From Atriophallophorus winterbourni (taxonomy: Eukaryota > Platyhelminthes > Trematoda > Plagiorchiida > Microphallidae): a DNA stretch of 64,000 nt. Below, in pieces: positions 47,390 through 57,477 of the stretch. The DNA is taken from assembly GCA_013407085.1 (NCBI GenBank), contig JACCGJ010006393.1, positions 1 to 64,000 of the forward strand, in the 5' to 3' direction. A program made the translations under genes and the position numbers. The notes below the pieces were generated by a model. The model was given only the letters and a program-made list of their open reading frames with translations, searched no databases and was not told the DNA's origin. Position 1 is the first letter of the stretch. Each line of letters opens with the position of its first letter.

Positions 47390-48270
47390 CCAAAGAAGTA
47401 CCTAATATGCTTTACGATTGGATAACCAGTTTTCTTTGTGATAGATTGCTCCAGGTCCGTGTAAGCAATACCAATTCTGAATTTTCAAAATCTACCAGTG
47501 GGATTCCTTGTGGCTCAGAACTGGGCTCAATAATCTTCTTGATCTTCATCGATAAGTTGGTATATCAGTCGTCATGTCCTTGATATATGTTTGACGATGG
47601 TATCAAATTCATCAGATCCAGTGATCACGATTTTTATTTGATATATATCGAAAAAGTCATTAAACGGTCAAATAAATATAATCTTCCTCTAAACTGTAGT
47701 GAATGTAATCTGTTGTCTGCATCAGTCGACAAAATTACGGTGACTTCAAATAGCAGTAGGATCGACTCCGAATCTATTCAGAGGGTCAACGTTTTGGGTT
47801 TTGTCGTAACATCGGACTTCAAGTAAGCTGCTCAAAGTGCCTCAACGAGCTAAATAAAGCTTTTTAGGCCTAAATTTTTCAGATATAGAGAACGCCGGAA
47901 TTACTCGCCCCTTAAAAACGGCGATTTTCAGGTCACATTTTCATTACCGCTGCAAGCATTGAACACTTTCTTTAAAAATGACATATTGCTTCTAGATGGC
48001 TTCCGAAGCCTGGCTACTAAAATAGTTGCAGATATGTTTAAGAAACCCTAAAACGTACAGCTAATTTCTTTGGGTCCTTCTCACTTCGGCACGAGCGTTT
48101 ACGTTGTGACTCAATATAAGCCTTCAAAAACACGATAAGCCTAGTAGGGTAGTTGAAATCTGTTCTATCAAGCGATCTACCTTTCAACTATAGGGCATTT
48201 AATAAAGCTCGCGAAAAATCACAATCAACTGAATATCAGGCAACATTTCTACAGTGTAAGATGGGTAGGC
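47390..48270 (+). mobile_element. Degenerate LINE fragment, family B1 (reverse transcriptase to C-terminus)
   Basis: The nucleotide sequence follows 61545-62400 closely (gattggataaccagttttcttygtgatag, cttcatcgat, aaatgtratctgttgtctgcw). The 47587-47826 frame reads CSECNLLSASVDKITVTSNSSRID, the counterpart of the B1 segment after the active site. Many stops and a damaged region after 47830 make it an old pseudogene. Confidence 0.8.
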
Positions 48271-48289
48271 TTCTGAGATAATCTAAGTA

Positions 48290-48590
48290 AACATGAAATT
48301 TCTACACTTGTGTTCAACGATGATGGTAGGGAATCATCAACATCAGACTCTTCAGCAATAAGTAAGCTTCTTATGAACATTTTAGTCAGTCATTTAATAC
48401 CAGCGTATACCCTGTACTCCCAAATCTAAATATTAATTCAATGTGTATGGATTCCATCTCCTTTACTTTACAAGAAGTTAGCGCAATGTGCCGGCGAAGC
48501 AAAGCTTCTTACAAGCCTGATATTTTGGGCTTTGTTCCAGCGATCTCTCAACTAAATACAGATGATATAATAATATTAATACAATATTCT
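48290..48590 (+). mobile_element. Short fragment of LINE family C, plus strand
   Basis: The translation around 48465-48560 reads QEVSAMCRRSKASYKPDILGFVPAI, matching QEVKDISRRSKISYKPDDVGFISAI of the minus-strand element at 49500-53700. The preceding 170 bp follows the same protein in another frame. It is an internal piece with both ends missing. Confidence 0.75.
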
Positions 48591-48620
48591 TGGTAAACCA
48601 AGGCATGCAAAACATGATCA
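48584..48620 (+). repeat. Short dispersed repeat R3 with imperfect palindrome
   Basis: The stretch attcttggtaaaccaaggcatgcaaaacatgatcag matches 56021-56057 (attcttggacatccaaggcatgcaatacatgatcag) at nearly every position. CTTGG...CCAAGG forms an inverted repeat. It starts at the end of a LINE fragment here and lies upstream of LINE A in the other copy. Confidence 0.65.
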
Positions 48621-48899
48621 GGTGTGTACAAAATAAATAAATTGTAAAATGACCTTATCAAGCGGAATTTTTGAACATTTTTCAGTTTATTAAAGGATAG
48701 TAAATTTACAAGGGTAAGAAAGTTAAGTTTTTTGCGCAATGTCACATATTAATAAAGTTTCATCTAGATTGCATCGAAATAATCAAATGAAGAGGATGCG
48801 ATTAATTCTGGAGCAGAGATTGAAAAAAGAAAATAACAGAAAAAGTTATGAAGGAAATTGTGCGTGTGAAGATATAATTGTCACAGTAAAAATAAATTT

Positions 48900-49250
48900 T
48901 CGAAATATAGAAAGTTCGGAATGTTGGTGGGTGTGATTGAATTGAAAATTGAAAAAAAAGAAAATGGAGGGGATAAAGAGAGATTGTGGTTTAAATTGCA
49001 TGAGGTTTGGGCTGGTTGTACGATCCAGGAAAGTCGAAGAATTTTCGAATAAGGGAAACCAAAACTGTTCGCCAGTATGGATTTCGGTTCATGTAGAAGA
49101 ATCAGTCTTACGCGGAAGAAGCAAGGACCAGTATCGGAGTTGGTTTCGGAGTCGAATACACTGGAACACAATTAAGAAAATTCTCTTCACCATCATGGTG
49201 AGAGGTTATCATTGTGAAAAAGTACATTTATTATAAACGATAAAAAATAT
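48900..49250 (-). mobile_element. ORF1 start of a second family C LINE, minus strand
   Basis: On the minus strand the frame reads TSHHDGEEN, then NCVPVYSTPKP, matching SHHDGEEN...YIPVSSKSS at the start of ORF1 of the element ending at 53698. The copy is damaged by a stop soon after. It lies just downstream of the 3' end of that element in the same orientation, so it is a separate, older, nearly deleted copy. Confidence 0.6.
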
Positions 49251-49762
49251 CACCAAAAACAATATTTGTAGCATTTTTAGCGTTTTTTTCTTTTTTTTTG
49301 TTTTCATGATAAATACGTTATGGTAAAGCATGTTTTTATTCATAAATGGGTTTAATGTAAGCAGATAAGGGTTGAGGATATTGTCATATAGTAAAAATGA
49401 TCATAAAACGCACGGTTACGATGAAGGTTTGTAACAACATATCTAAGGTCCGTCAACCTGGCACTTGAATGGCCAGTTATCCGAAGAATACTATAAGACC
49501 TCATGATATACTAATATGTGGAGAAAGATGTGGAATTAAAAACCTGGATCCCATGAGAGTACAGAATATCTATAGAAGAGTTTATCTTAAGGATTTGAGA
49601 TAGTGAGTGAACGGTAAGGGTTTCTACGATCGTTTTAAATTTTCCTGTAGATGTGCACATACGGAAATGAAGAGGATGGGAATTCCAAAGTTGTGCATAT
49701 CTAACTAAGAAGAAGTTACGTCTAACTTAAGTGCGAGACATAGGGATATTCAACAGCCTTGT

Positions 49763-50062
49763 TCAATTGCGCAGATCATATCGGATATAATCGTGAAAGC
49801 GCATGCCAGACTGAAGCTTAATTCGTTGCTGGGTAATGATTCGAAAGAAAAGAAGCACATTCAGACGAATTCTGCGTAGCCATAGTGGTTCGACATTCAG
49901 CAAATTACACCTTTCAAGATAAGGCAAAGGGTTTGAATAGCCCAAAGTTATTTTGCTGAAAGTACGTTGAAGTCTCTCTAAGAGAAAACAATCACGCCTA
50001 CCCATGTGAGAATAGATAATATTACAATAATCGAGAATTGGTAGGACTTTCATCTTATACAA
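49763..50062 (-). CDS. ORF2 C-terminal region, LINE family C
   Basis: The frame reads KMKVLPILDYCNIIY, LLERLQRTFSKITLGY and RRIRLNVLLFFRII, the thumb and C-terminal segment of CR1/Jockey ORF2 proteins (compare LEYCVQAW, LERVQRLATKMVEG in family B). It continues, after a stop, towards 49620. Confidence 0.7.
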   Translation of the reverse strand: MYKMKVLPILDYCNIIYSHMGRRDCFLLERLQRTFSKITLGYSNPLPYLERCNLLNVEPLWLRRIRLNVLLFFRIITQQRIKLQSGMRFHDYIRYDLRN

Positions 50063-50356
50063 TGCTTTTTTACTCTCGCGTACAAGGAATTCATGGTTAA
50101 TTAGGCTAAAGTTTTGTCTTGCTCTCGTGATGAGGTGTCTAGTTGGTTCATTAAAATTGAAAAAAGAAGAGTATCTAAATCCAAGGTCCTTAATTTCTGC
50201 AGAAGGTGTGATGGTTGAGCCGTTTATCGTGAGTGTGTTAGAAGGGATTGAACAACGTTATCCCATATATTGTGTCTCAGAAGCAGAAAATTCTAATCCC
50301 CATTGTGAGCCCCAGCTAGATAGAGAGGCAACATTACGGTTAAGGGATATCAGAGC

Positions 50357-51331
50357 CTATGACACTTCACCAGGAGGAGATGTTAAGACTACTTTTATGT
50401 AATCTGCGAAGATAAATAGCTTAGAGTGATCTACAACATTTTGTAGATCATTAACATAGATAAGAAAAAGAAGTGGACCTAGAACGCTGCCTTGAATTAC
50501 GCCACTTGGAATCGGCTGATTAGTTGAGGTAACACCATTAACGTGAACCGAAAAGGTGCGGTCAGATAGAAAAGAACGGAACCAGCTCAATAAAGGCCCA
50601 TGGATACCTAAACATGATAACTTCAAAAGGAGTAGCGTATGAGGAACCCGATCGAAAGCTTTGCTTATGTCCAAGAATACAACAATCACTGCTAGTCCTT
50701 GTTCAAGGGAAGCCGTTATGAGATCTAAGTATTCTAACTGGCAGGTTACACAAGACTTTTGGCTAAGGAATCCATGTTGGACTGGAGAGAACGCATCTGG
50801 ACCAAGGTAGCCCAACAAAGAATTTTTGATTAACCTTTCAAATAACCTAGACAGAATAGGAGTATGATTAATAGGGCGATAATTCGTAACGAGGTTCGAA
50901 TTACCAGATTTTAAACGTGGGATAATAACAGAGTGTTTCCAATGAGTTGGAAAAATTCCACATTTGAGAGAAATATTGAAAAGATTTATTAAAAGTAAAG
51001 GAAAGTCTTCATTATCGTTGTGTAAGATGGCTGAAATAAAACCTACATCATCAGGCTTATAAGAGATTTTACTTCGACGAGAAATGTCTTTTACTTCTTG
51101 TACAGAAAAAGTAAAGGAATCAATAGTATTTAAGGGAGTGCTATTGTTTGCTGGTGGATGGTAAGGGTTGTTATTGAACGAGCTGCTGAAGAATAAAGAG
51201 AAAGCCTGACTTATTGTGACCGCATCAGAAGTGACTATTTCTTTATCATCTTCGTGGTATATTATGGAGGGAATATCATGTGTTGACCGGATACACCTGG
51301 TCTTCGAAAGGTAATTTAATGATTTCGTCAT
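50357..51331 (-). CDS. Reverse transcriptase half of ORF2, LINE family C
   Basis: The 324-codon frame contains YRPINHTPILSRLFE (about 153-167), PVQHGFLSQKSC, VVFLDISKAFDRVPH (motif A, about 220), IQGSVLGPLLFLIYVNDL and FIFADYIKVV at the active site. FADD has become FADY, losing the second catalytic Asp, so the enzyme would be dead even without the frameshift that ends the frame at 50357. The following C-terminal piece is in 49763-50062. Confidence 0.85.
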   Translation of the reverse strand: MTKSLNYLSKTRCIRSTHDIPSIIYHEDDKEIVTSDAVTISQAFSLFFSSSFNNNPYHPPANNSTPLNTIDSFTFSVQEVKDISRRSKISYKPDDVGFISAILHNDNEDFPLLLINLFNISLKCGIFPTHWKHSVIIPRLKSGNSNLVTNYRPINHTPILSRLFERLIKNSLLGYLGPDAFSPVQHGFLSQKSCVTCQLEYLDLITASLEQGLAVIVVFLDISKAFDRVPHTLLLLKLSCLGIHGPLLSWFRSFLSDRTFSVHVNGVTSTNQPIPSGVIQGSVLGPLLFLIYVNDLQNVVDHSKLFIFADYIKVVLTSPPGEVS

Positions 51332-51342
51332 TGAGTCACTGC

Positions 51343-52278
51343 TTAAAGCCTTTCTTTCTTGGCGTTTAGAAGACGAATCTTAACATTTGAAAGAGAGTTA
51401 CAGAGTTCGTGTCTGCGCATAACCGAAAATAAATCTAACTTATGGTTCACAGAAGTAGAAAGTCGAGCTATCTTTTTCTCCAGAAGGTTTATTGGGTCCC
51501 GCTTACGCTTCCTAATATGAGAGGAAGACGAACTTCGAAGACATGCTGAGATGTTATCATGAAAAATCGAGGAGATGCGCTTGAAGTTTGAGGAAAGAAA
51601 GAATTCTGTCCAGTCGTAGGTTCTAAGAATATTCGAAAACTTCGTCCAATTGATATGAACTTTCTCATCTTTGCGTATATGTGCTGGTTTTTGCGAAAGA
51701 CGCAAAACGCAAGTTATCATATTATGGTCGCAACCGGGTAGTGGAGTTAAGATTTCAACGTTGGTGGGATCAGTGCCTAAAGTAAAAATCAAATCTAAAA
51801 CGCTGGACAGCCTCGTAGGCTTCTTCACAGATTGTGTGAAACCTAAAAGATGAATCGTTTTGGAGAAGGATGAAAATTTATTTGAAGAATACGGGGAATT
51901 CCAGCAGGCGTATGGCATGTTGAAGTCTCCAGCAATAATCTTATTATTGAAGGGGGCAATGGACGCCTCAGTAAAAACATTTATAAGCTTATCAACAGTG
52001 AGTGTGGATGGAGATGGCGGGTTGTAAATGCATCCTATGAGAGCATCAAGAGAAGGTAAGGAGATCCAAATTGAGTCGTCTAGATCATCTAATATACGAG
52101 AGCTATGTATTTCTGCTTGGAAATCTGTACTAACATAAATGAGAATACCACCACCACGAGTGTGGTTGCGGTCCCTACGAAACATAAAATAGTTGGCTAG
52201 TTCAAGTGAAACGTTGGGAACGTCATTAGTTGTCCACGTTTCTGTTATAAGAACTATTTTGTGTGGGTTCGAGAGCAA
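51343..52278 (-). CDS. Endonuclease half of ORF2, LINE family C
   Basis: The 311-codon frame carries KIVLITETW (endonuclease Glu), RGGGILIYV, AGDFNMPYACW (about 116-126), SVLDLIFT and CDHNMIT (catalytic Asp-His), in the order of an apurinic-like endonuclease that nicks target DNA. The true start is upstream: RLLLLNARSIISK is readable in the same frame before the first Met (about 52345). The frame ends NAKKERL and a stop caused by a one-base frameshift; the reverse transcriptase continues in the next frame. Confidence 0.85.
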   Translation of the reverse strand: MLSNPHKIVLITETWTTNDVPNVSLELANYFMFRRDRNHTRGGGILIYVSTDFQAEIHSSRILDDLDDSIWISLPSLDALIGCIYNPPSPSTLTVDKLINVFTEASIAPFNNKIIAGDFNMPYACWNSPYSSNKFSSFSKTIHLLGFTQSVKKPTRLSSVLDLIFTLGTDPTNVEILTPLPGCDHNMITCVLRLSQKPAHIRKDEKVHINWTKFSNILRTYDWTEFFLSSNFKRISSIFHDNISACLRSSSSSHIRKRKRDPINLLEKKIARLSTSVNHKLDLFSVMRRHELCNSLSNVKIRLLNAKKERL

Positions 52279-52403
52279 GAAATGTTGAAGGGTAGGGAGC
52301 TTAGAAATAATTGACCGAGCATTAAGTAAGAGAAGGCGAATTTTAGGATATTTAACATGCGTAATAGAAAACGATTTACACGAGTTGTTTGAAATTGTCG
52401 GAG

Positions 52404-52805
52404 CTAATATGGGTAAGGGTTGTGGTAGAGGAAAGGAAAATTTTCTATTGAGCCATACATGTTTTGAAATGGGTTTGTGTAAGCACTAAACGGATTCCCA
52501 TTCACGAGGGGGCGCTGATCTAGAAGACGTGGAGCGTATTGAAGTGGAGAAGTGTAGGGTCTTGGAGGAGGATAGTAATAGGTCTGCTTGGGATAAAAGG
52601 GACTTTGCGGGAGGATAAGTGGATTAAGTGGGCCAGGTATAACCGGGAACCGTCTATGTACGGGGTGATAATTACATAAGCCATTAGATGGATTATTTCC
52701 ATCAAAATTACGCCCGACCGTATGGTTCCTAATGATGCGCGGTCCACCACGTAGTAAGGGTGAATTTGATTTGAAGACAGGGAGCACGACTTTTTTGTGG
52801 CTCAA
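52404..52805 (-). CDS. ORF1 C-terminal segment of LINE family C, Pro/Tyr-rich
   Basis: The 133-codon frame is rich in Pro, Tyr and Asn (YYYPPPRPYTSPLQYAP about residues 76-92) and ends in PYPY and a stop that overlaps the beginning of ORF2. It has no recognised domain. Its position between the RNA-binding part of ORF1 and the endonuclease suggests it is the disordered C-terminus of ORF1, now separated by a frameshift, but it could also be a small separate frame. Confidence 0.5.
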   Translation of the reverse strand: MSHKKVVLPVFKSNSPLLRGGPRIIRNHTVGRNFDGNNPSNGLCNYHPVHRRFPVIPGPLNPLILPQSPFYPKQTYYYPPPRPYTSPLQYAPRLLDQRPLVNGNPFSAYTNPFQNMYGSIENFPFLYHNPYPY

Positions 52806-52900
52806 TTATAGGTCGAGCTGAGGGCTGCAAACCTGCGGTGACGGTTTTATTAGTGGGACATGGCTATTAGGGCCAGGTGTTAACATTGCGTCATCAATGT

Positions 52901-53698
52901 TCAACTTAGATTTAGCTGTTGGGGTGGTGGTACTTGAGATAGGAGTAACATCAGAAGTTTGAGTTTGAGTAACGGGTGCTGTAGCTGATGCGGAATTATC
53001 AAGAACATCAAGTCTATGAGGTTGTCGATATCAGTTGAGCGTTTTACAACTCTAGAAACCTTGCGAAGGCACTTTCGTTGTAAAGGTGTGTTGTCAGGCT
53101 TGATCAACACATTAGAAAACTGAGGTAAAAGTTTTAATACTAGTTGGTTATTAATTATGTGCGACGCATAATTTTCGTCGGCAAATTTTATAAAAATCGG
53201 TGCATTACTACGATTAGGAGGTTTTCTGAGTCTAGTAAAAGATGCTGAGTCTATGGGGAAGCCATATCGCGACAGAAATATCTTTTTAAGATAGACTAAA
53301 GGATATCTGTCAGCCACATTAAAAAGAATAAGATTTTTGGCACGGCTTCGACGCTGCTCAATTTCTGAGGTTAGCGACTCTATAAATCGACCTGTGCGTT
53401 GAAGTAAATCAGAGTCTAATACACAACTGGGGTCAAGTAGAATGGTAAGAGGCTCTAAGATATTGCAAATTTTCGAAACCGTGGACAGCTTAGCCGTGAC
53501 GGAATCGATCTTGTTTTCTAGGTTCTGTACCGTGGACAGAACCGTACACATATTTTCGTCCAGAACAACCGAACATTTTTTTAATTGAGATGTAGTACGG
53601 TACGCTGTTCTTGATGATTTCGAAGACACTGGAATATAATGAAAGATATTCTCTTCACCATCATGGTGAGAGTTCATCGAAGTAAAATATTTCATCAT
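52901..53698 (-). CDS. ORF1 of LINE family C, N-terminal part
   Basis: The 265-codon frame starts MMKYFTSMNSHHDGEEN. It contains a coiled-coil-like stretch (TVQNLENKIDSVTAKLSTVSKI, about residues 57-78), then a segment typical of LINE ORF1 RNA-binding folds (SRAKNLILFNVAD about 138-150, PNRSNAPIFIKFADENYA about 182-199). This layout, coiled coil then RRM-like fold, is that of nucleic-acid-chaperone ORF1 proteins. The frame ends in a low-complexity leucine-rich tail, probably after a frameshift, because the next ORF1 piece lies in another frame. Confidence 0.65.
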   Translation of the reverse strand: MMKYFTSMNSHHDGEENIFHYIPVSSKSSRTAYRTTSQLKKCSVVLDENMCTVLSTVQNLENKIDSVTAKLSTVSKICNILEPLTILLDPSCVLDSDLLQRTGRFIESLTSEIEQRRSRAKNLILFNVADRYPLVYLKKIFLSRYGFPIDSASFTRLRKPPNRSNAPIFIKFADENYASHIINNQLVLKLLPQFSNVLIKPDNTPLQRKCLRKVSRVVKRSTDIDNLIDLMFLIIPHQLQHPLLKLKLLMLLLSQVPPPQQLNLS

Positions 53699-54159
53699 TT
53701 AAAAACATAAAAATGTACCTTAAAACCATAATAATTTTCATTTTTTTTACTTTTTTATTTTTTTGGTAGATTTTATTGTTTTCCAAGTTTGGATAAAACT
53801 GTGACATTTATGAGCCTCATATGAAATAAAAGACAGATATATACATAATGGTGTATAGAAAATGTCATGGAAGGCAATGTGACAAATAGACAAATGTGAT
53901 GCAAGTCCCAACCTATGACGAGACATGCATAGACCCTATGTAACCTGACACTACAGCAGCGTTATAAATAGAAAATCAGAAAACTAATTTTTTTAGATGT
54001 TTCGAAATTTTTGTTAGAGAGACATTTGTTTACGATAGAAACCTGAATTGAAACAATAAGGATAACTATGTTTAAACAAAAGGGGGTAAGATAAGCCTAA
54101 AGAGATACAATAAGTAAAGGTACATATAATACTAGTCCCAGGTTTTGATGTATGTATGA

Positions 54160-54245
54160 TGTATGTATGAAAGCACAAGCCTGATCCAGGCAAAGTGTCG
54201 CACAGTCAGAGACTGCACGTGGGCTGAGATACTGTCAGGTGCTTT
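54160..54245 (-). repeat. SINE-like repeat, 3' end with (TACAT)n-like tail
   Basis: The stretch gtatgaaagcacaagcctgatccaggcaaagtgtcgcacagtcagagactgcacgtgggc matches the 3' half of the full copy at 34637-34863; the tail lies to its left (minus-strand sense). It is the only SINE-like copy recognised outside the TSC22-like gene. Confidence 0.7.
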
Positions 54246-54589
54246 TTTCGGAGCATTATCCTCAAGACTAAATCCAACCATATTTATTTTGAAACACAAA
54301 AAAGCTTTTTTCCCTTTTTTCGTATTTGTTGAAATAAACTACTGTCCATCGTTTTTTATTCGAATGGACATGCAACATGCGTTAGTTCTATCACCTGTCG
54401 GTAATGAGACCTCTCCCATCTTCCATTCACATTTACACAAGTATGTGTTTCTTACGAATCAATCTTGGTAGTGGCGAGTGTTTTCAAACACACCTCTTGA
54501 AGATTCTGGGCACTCGTTTCGACTTGGTCGACTATCGCCCTGTGATACTGATACTGCCAAGTATTGTACGCAAATGTATGCAGCATAAG

Positions 54590-55189
54590 AAATAAGAGGT
54601 GCTAAACGTTTTCTTCGCGTGGCTGAGTTGCAACCGAGGGTTATTGTGCTTTCTGAGACCTGGCTATCTACGATTGATTAGGTTTCGATAAACATCAGCA
54701 AACAGTATATTGTCATAAGATGTGATAGACCGGGTGACATGAGAGGCGGTGGCGTTGCACTTCTCTTGGAGTATGGTTTGCACAGCATGGGTACAGGTAT
54801 ATCTCTAGCCATTGAAAACGTCCAAGTTGATACGAGTTTCCTGACTTGCTGCAAGTCATCCATCGCAATTGCTTGTGTCTATGTAACACCCAGTCCATAC
54901 CAAAAGGAGATTACACAGCTTATTGAGACACTCGACAATTTCTTTCACTCAGTTCCAAGCGTACAATTCTTAGGTGATTTCAACGTCCCAGACATAGATT
55001 GGCTTCTCCCTACAGGTGTATAACCCAGCAATCTGAAACTTTTCTCGAAGGGCTCATAATCATGCGTTGCACCAACATGTCAATGATCCTACAAGGATTC
55101 GTTATGGATGCACTCCATCCACCATTGACTTGGTATTGTCGTCCCAGTTAGAAGCCATTAGTTATTTAAAGTACCTAACCCGCTCGGAC
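54590..55189 (+). mobile_element. Endonuclease fragment of LINE B2
   Basis: The frames read VIVLSETWLS, then (54739-55023) RGGGVALLLEYG, AIACVYVTPS and FLGDFNVPDIDW, the endonuclease order, and match 44640-45070. A stop after LPTGV ends the open part, but homology continues to about 55189, where an unrelated segment begins. Its 3' end is likely the piece resumed at 55610. Confidence 0.8.
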
Positions 55190-55610
55190 TAAGGAAAAAT
55201 AGTCTAGCACTACACACAAAATGGCAAAAATGGGAAGAACTCACTAAAAGACCAAAGGAGCAAATGTCCAAATAAAGATCCAGAGAAGTCCAACGATAGC
55301 AAAATAATCCACACAGGAAAAGTCCAAGAGATGATGGAATCCAAGGTGCAGAAAGCGCTAAAATGTTGGAGGAACCGTTAATCACATTTCCGTCACGCGG
55401 CGACCCACGCAAACTCAGCAATCGCGGAAGAAGACAAAGTCTGTGTTCCAAATTGTAATAACCGCCAAAAAGTATATTGTACAAGCATTAATTCGAATGA
55501 AGTACACATGGCCAAAAATGAACAATCATACAAGGCCAAAAGGTGTATGTACAAAATGCTAAGGTACAAGGGAAAGTAGATCACTACAAGCTTTTTCCTG
55601 AAATATCCCA
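55190..55610. other. Unidentified segment between two parts of a LINE B2 copy
   Basis: It separates the B2 endonuclease fragment from B2 3' untranslated sequence. It is more A-rich on the plus strand, with overlapping minus-strand frames (55158-55611) lacking any recognised motif. It may be a nested insertion or the remains of the deleted middle of B2; no second copy is available here. Confidence 0.4.
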
Positions 55611-55960
55611 CTAATTTTTATGCAAGATTAGGTTGTTCACCATTTTTATCGTTGTTTGGTGAGTAAGTAAATGCTAAAGTTCTGTTTGTTTAATACACAA
55701 CTCTTCTTTAGCTGACCTCTTACCGTACTGGTGAGGAGAAATGTATTCTTATCTTTCCAGCATCATTCATTACGTGGTGCTTCCTAAATACATCCCGGAT
55801 AATCCCTTAGCATCGCGATCGTCGAGGATATCCAAACCACAATAAGAATAAACGCTTTGGCAGTGGTGGTTGCTTCTCTTCAGCTTTCCACCGAAAGAAA
55901 TTCTGGACGCTCGATTGGCTCGTTCGCCACTTACTGTCCTGTGCAACTGAACTGAACTGC
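55611..55960 (+). mobile_element. 3' untranslated region and 3' cassette of LINE family B
   Basis: The stretch tgcaagattaggttgttcacc to aaagttctg matches sequence just after the B2 stop codon at 63945-64000. A hairpin (cctcttaccgtactggtgaggag, 55714-55737) follows, then the cassette 55790-55960 ending gaactgaactg. It is therefore the end of a LINE, probably the one whose endonuclease is at 54590-55189. Confidence 0.75.
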
Positions 55961-56020
55961 ATGAATGGTCAATTAGAGCGTCTAAACTCAACTCTCTGGA
56001 AATCTATAATAATAATATAT

Positions 56021-56057
56021 ATTCTTGGACATCCAAGGCATGCAATACATGATCAGT
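56021..56057 (+). repeat. Short dispersed repeat R3 with imperfect palindrome
   Basis: Partner of 48584-48620. It lies about 160 bp upstream of the ORF1 start of LINE A, so it could belong to that element's 5' region or to older DNA it inserted into. Confidence 0.6.
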
Positions 56058-56217
56058 TTATCAAAATTTTGAAAAGCAAAAGAAAATATATCAGTTTTTG
56101 AATTTTGATGGTCAACGTGAACGTTTGCTCCTTACGATATTTTGATATTGTTGTGGATATCGGATCTATTTCAAGATTATTACAAGAACTTTTATTCTAT
56201 TTTCAACGGATTTGAAC

Positions 56218-57267
56218 ATGGTTACGACTCGTAAATCTGCAAAAGGAGATCATGCAGCACAGACTGCAAGGAAGCCTCAAGAGAATGGGGGCTCCGCTGC
56301 TCACTCTGGGGATTCTTGTCTGGTTTGTTCGAAACAGGTTGCCAATAACGCTAAAGCTGTTCAATGTGAAATTTGTCTTAATGTGGATACATATTCGATG
56401 TGGTTCAATGAAGCCGGAGATGTATCGTTGACTTCAGAAGAATTCATGCGATATCATTCGCACGATATGTAAGATATGCCTTCCACCGACTGGTTTCAAG
56501 CTCGCAAGTACTCAGCTTCCAGTTGACACGGCTTCTGCTAAGTCCTCTGAAGGTATTGATGGGAGTATTGTAAATAGTGGCTCACCCTCGAAGAAGGATA
56601 ACCGCCACACATCTTGTGTACAACAAGTCTGCGTGCAATCTGAAGATGTACGCACCTTTGCGGATTGGCTTCCTCGTCTTTACTCGGTTCCAAAGACGGA
56701 ATTAGTTTTGCCAGTGAAACGAACGTTCTTGAGGCCAAAGAGGTCCAGGAACCATCTAAGCTAGATAAATCTATAAAGAAGAAACACCAGAGCTTTACGA
56801 CTGTTGAGAATAGACAATCCTGCGTCATTCTTCACAATGCACCGGAGCAAACAGGTGCTTTGGCGATAGACAGGGTTAAACAGGAACGCGAGTTCTTAAA
56901 TTCTGCTCTTGCCCCCCTTTTCGACGAAGGTGAAAAGGGTGTAACGGTACGCACAGCGTTTCGTCTAGGCCGCAGGCCAGCGCCAGGAGATCGCCCAAGA
57001 CCGTTAAAGATTGTGTTAGACTCTGTTGAGCAAGTGACCTTACTGCTAAAGAGGGGTTACAGGTTAAAGGGTAGTGAACTTCGACTCCTGCGTGATCTTT
57101 CTCCGGAAGATCGTGTGAAGATGCGAAAAGCTACTCAGGAAATTAGCGAGCGCAGAGCCGCAGGTGAAACTAACTTGCGCATTGTGGATTTTCGGGTTGT
57201 GAGGATGAGGCCAAAAGTTCGTTGGCAACCTCTGACTATATGCATTCGGAGGGATCTGGATCTTTAA
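56218..57267 (+). pseudogene. ORF1 of LINE A: PHD finger plus RNA-binding-like C-terminal domain
   Basis: The first frame gives CLVC and CEIC. A one-base shift near 56382 leads to WIHIRC and then CKIC (about 56493-56504), so all eight ligands of a Cys4-His-Cys3 PHD finger are readable across two frames. A TGA at 56429-56431 interrupts the second frame. From about 56700 the first frame resumes with SCVILHNAPE, VTVRTAFRLG and RLLRDLSPEDRVKMRK, the ORF1 C-terminal domain found in other CR1-like elements (compare family C at 53300). It ends naturally at 57267, overlapping ORF2. ORF1 proteins bind element RNA; the PHD finger may contact chromatin, but this is not shown here. Confidence 0.75.
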
Positions 57268-57477
57268 AAGTGATATATTTTAATGCGAGGAGCTTGAGAA
57301 ACAAACTGGATGAACTCATTGATCGGATTAGATGGGACCCTCCAGCGATCATTGCGGTGACGGAAACCTGGCTCTCACCTGAGCAGGATGATCCCGAGCT
57401 GGCCATACTTGGATATAGACTCTTTCGCTCGGATCGAACAGACGCTAAAATCGGTGGTGGGGTTGCCTTATATTTCC
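57222..57477 (+). CDS. ORF2 start of LINE A: first part of endonuclease
   Basis: It overlaps the ORF1 end and reads VIYFNARSLRNKLDEL (endonuclease Asn), IIAVTETWLS (Glu) and GGGVALYF before the RTE insertion. The frame continues beyond the insertion at 58624 with FRRSVGSLPAF, so the two halves are one gene. Residues after 57477 in this frame (the His-rich run) are RTE tail, not protein. Confidence 0.85.

Larger units (their letters stand above)
49500..53700 (-). mobile_element. Near full-length LINE family C (ORF1 + endonuclease + reverse transcriptase)
   Basis: All parts are present on the minus strand: ORF1 (53698-52404, in two frames), endonuclease (about 52360-51343), reverse transcriptase (51331-50357) and the C-terminal region (50340-49620). 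The frame is broken by one base near 51340 and again near 50357, and the active site FADD reads FADY. Motif order and spacing place it in the CR1/Jockey group of LINEs; it is distinct from families A, B1 and B2. The 3' end is not exact: I see no clear tail between 49620 and 49260. Confidence 0.85.
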
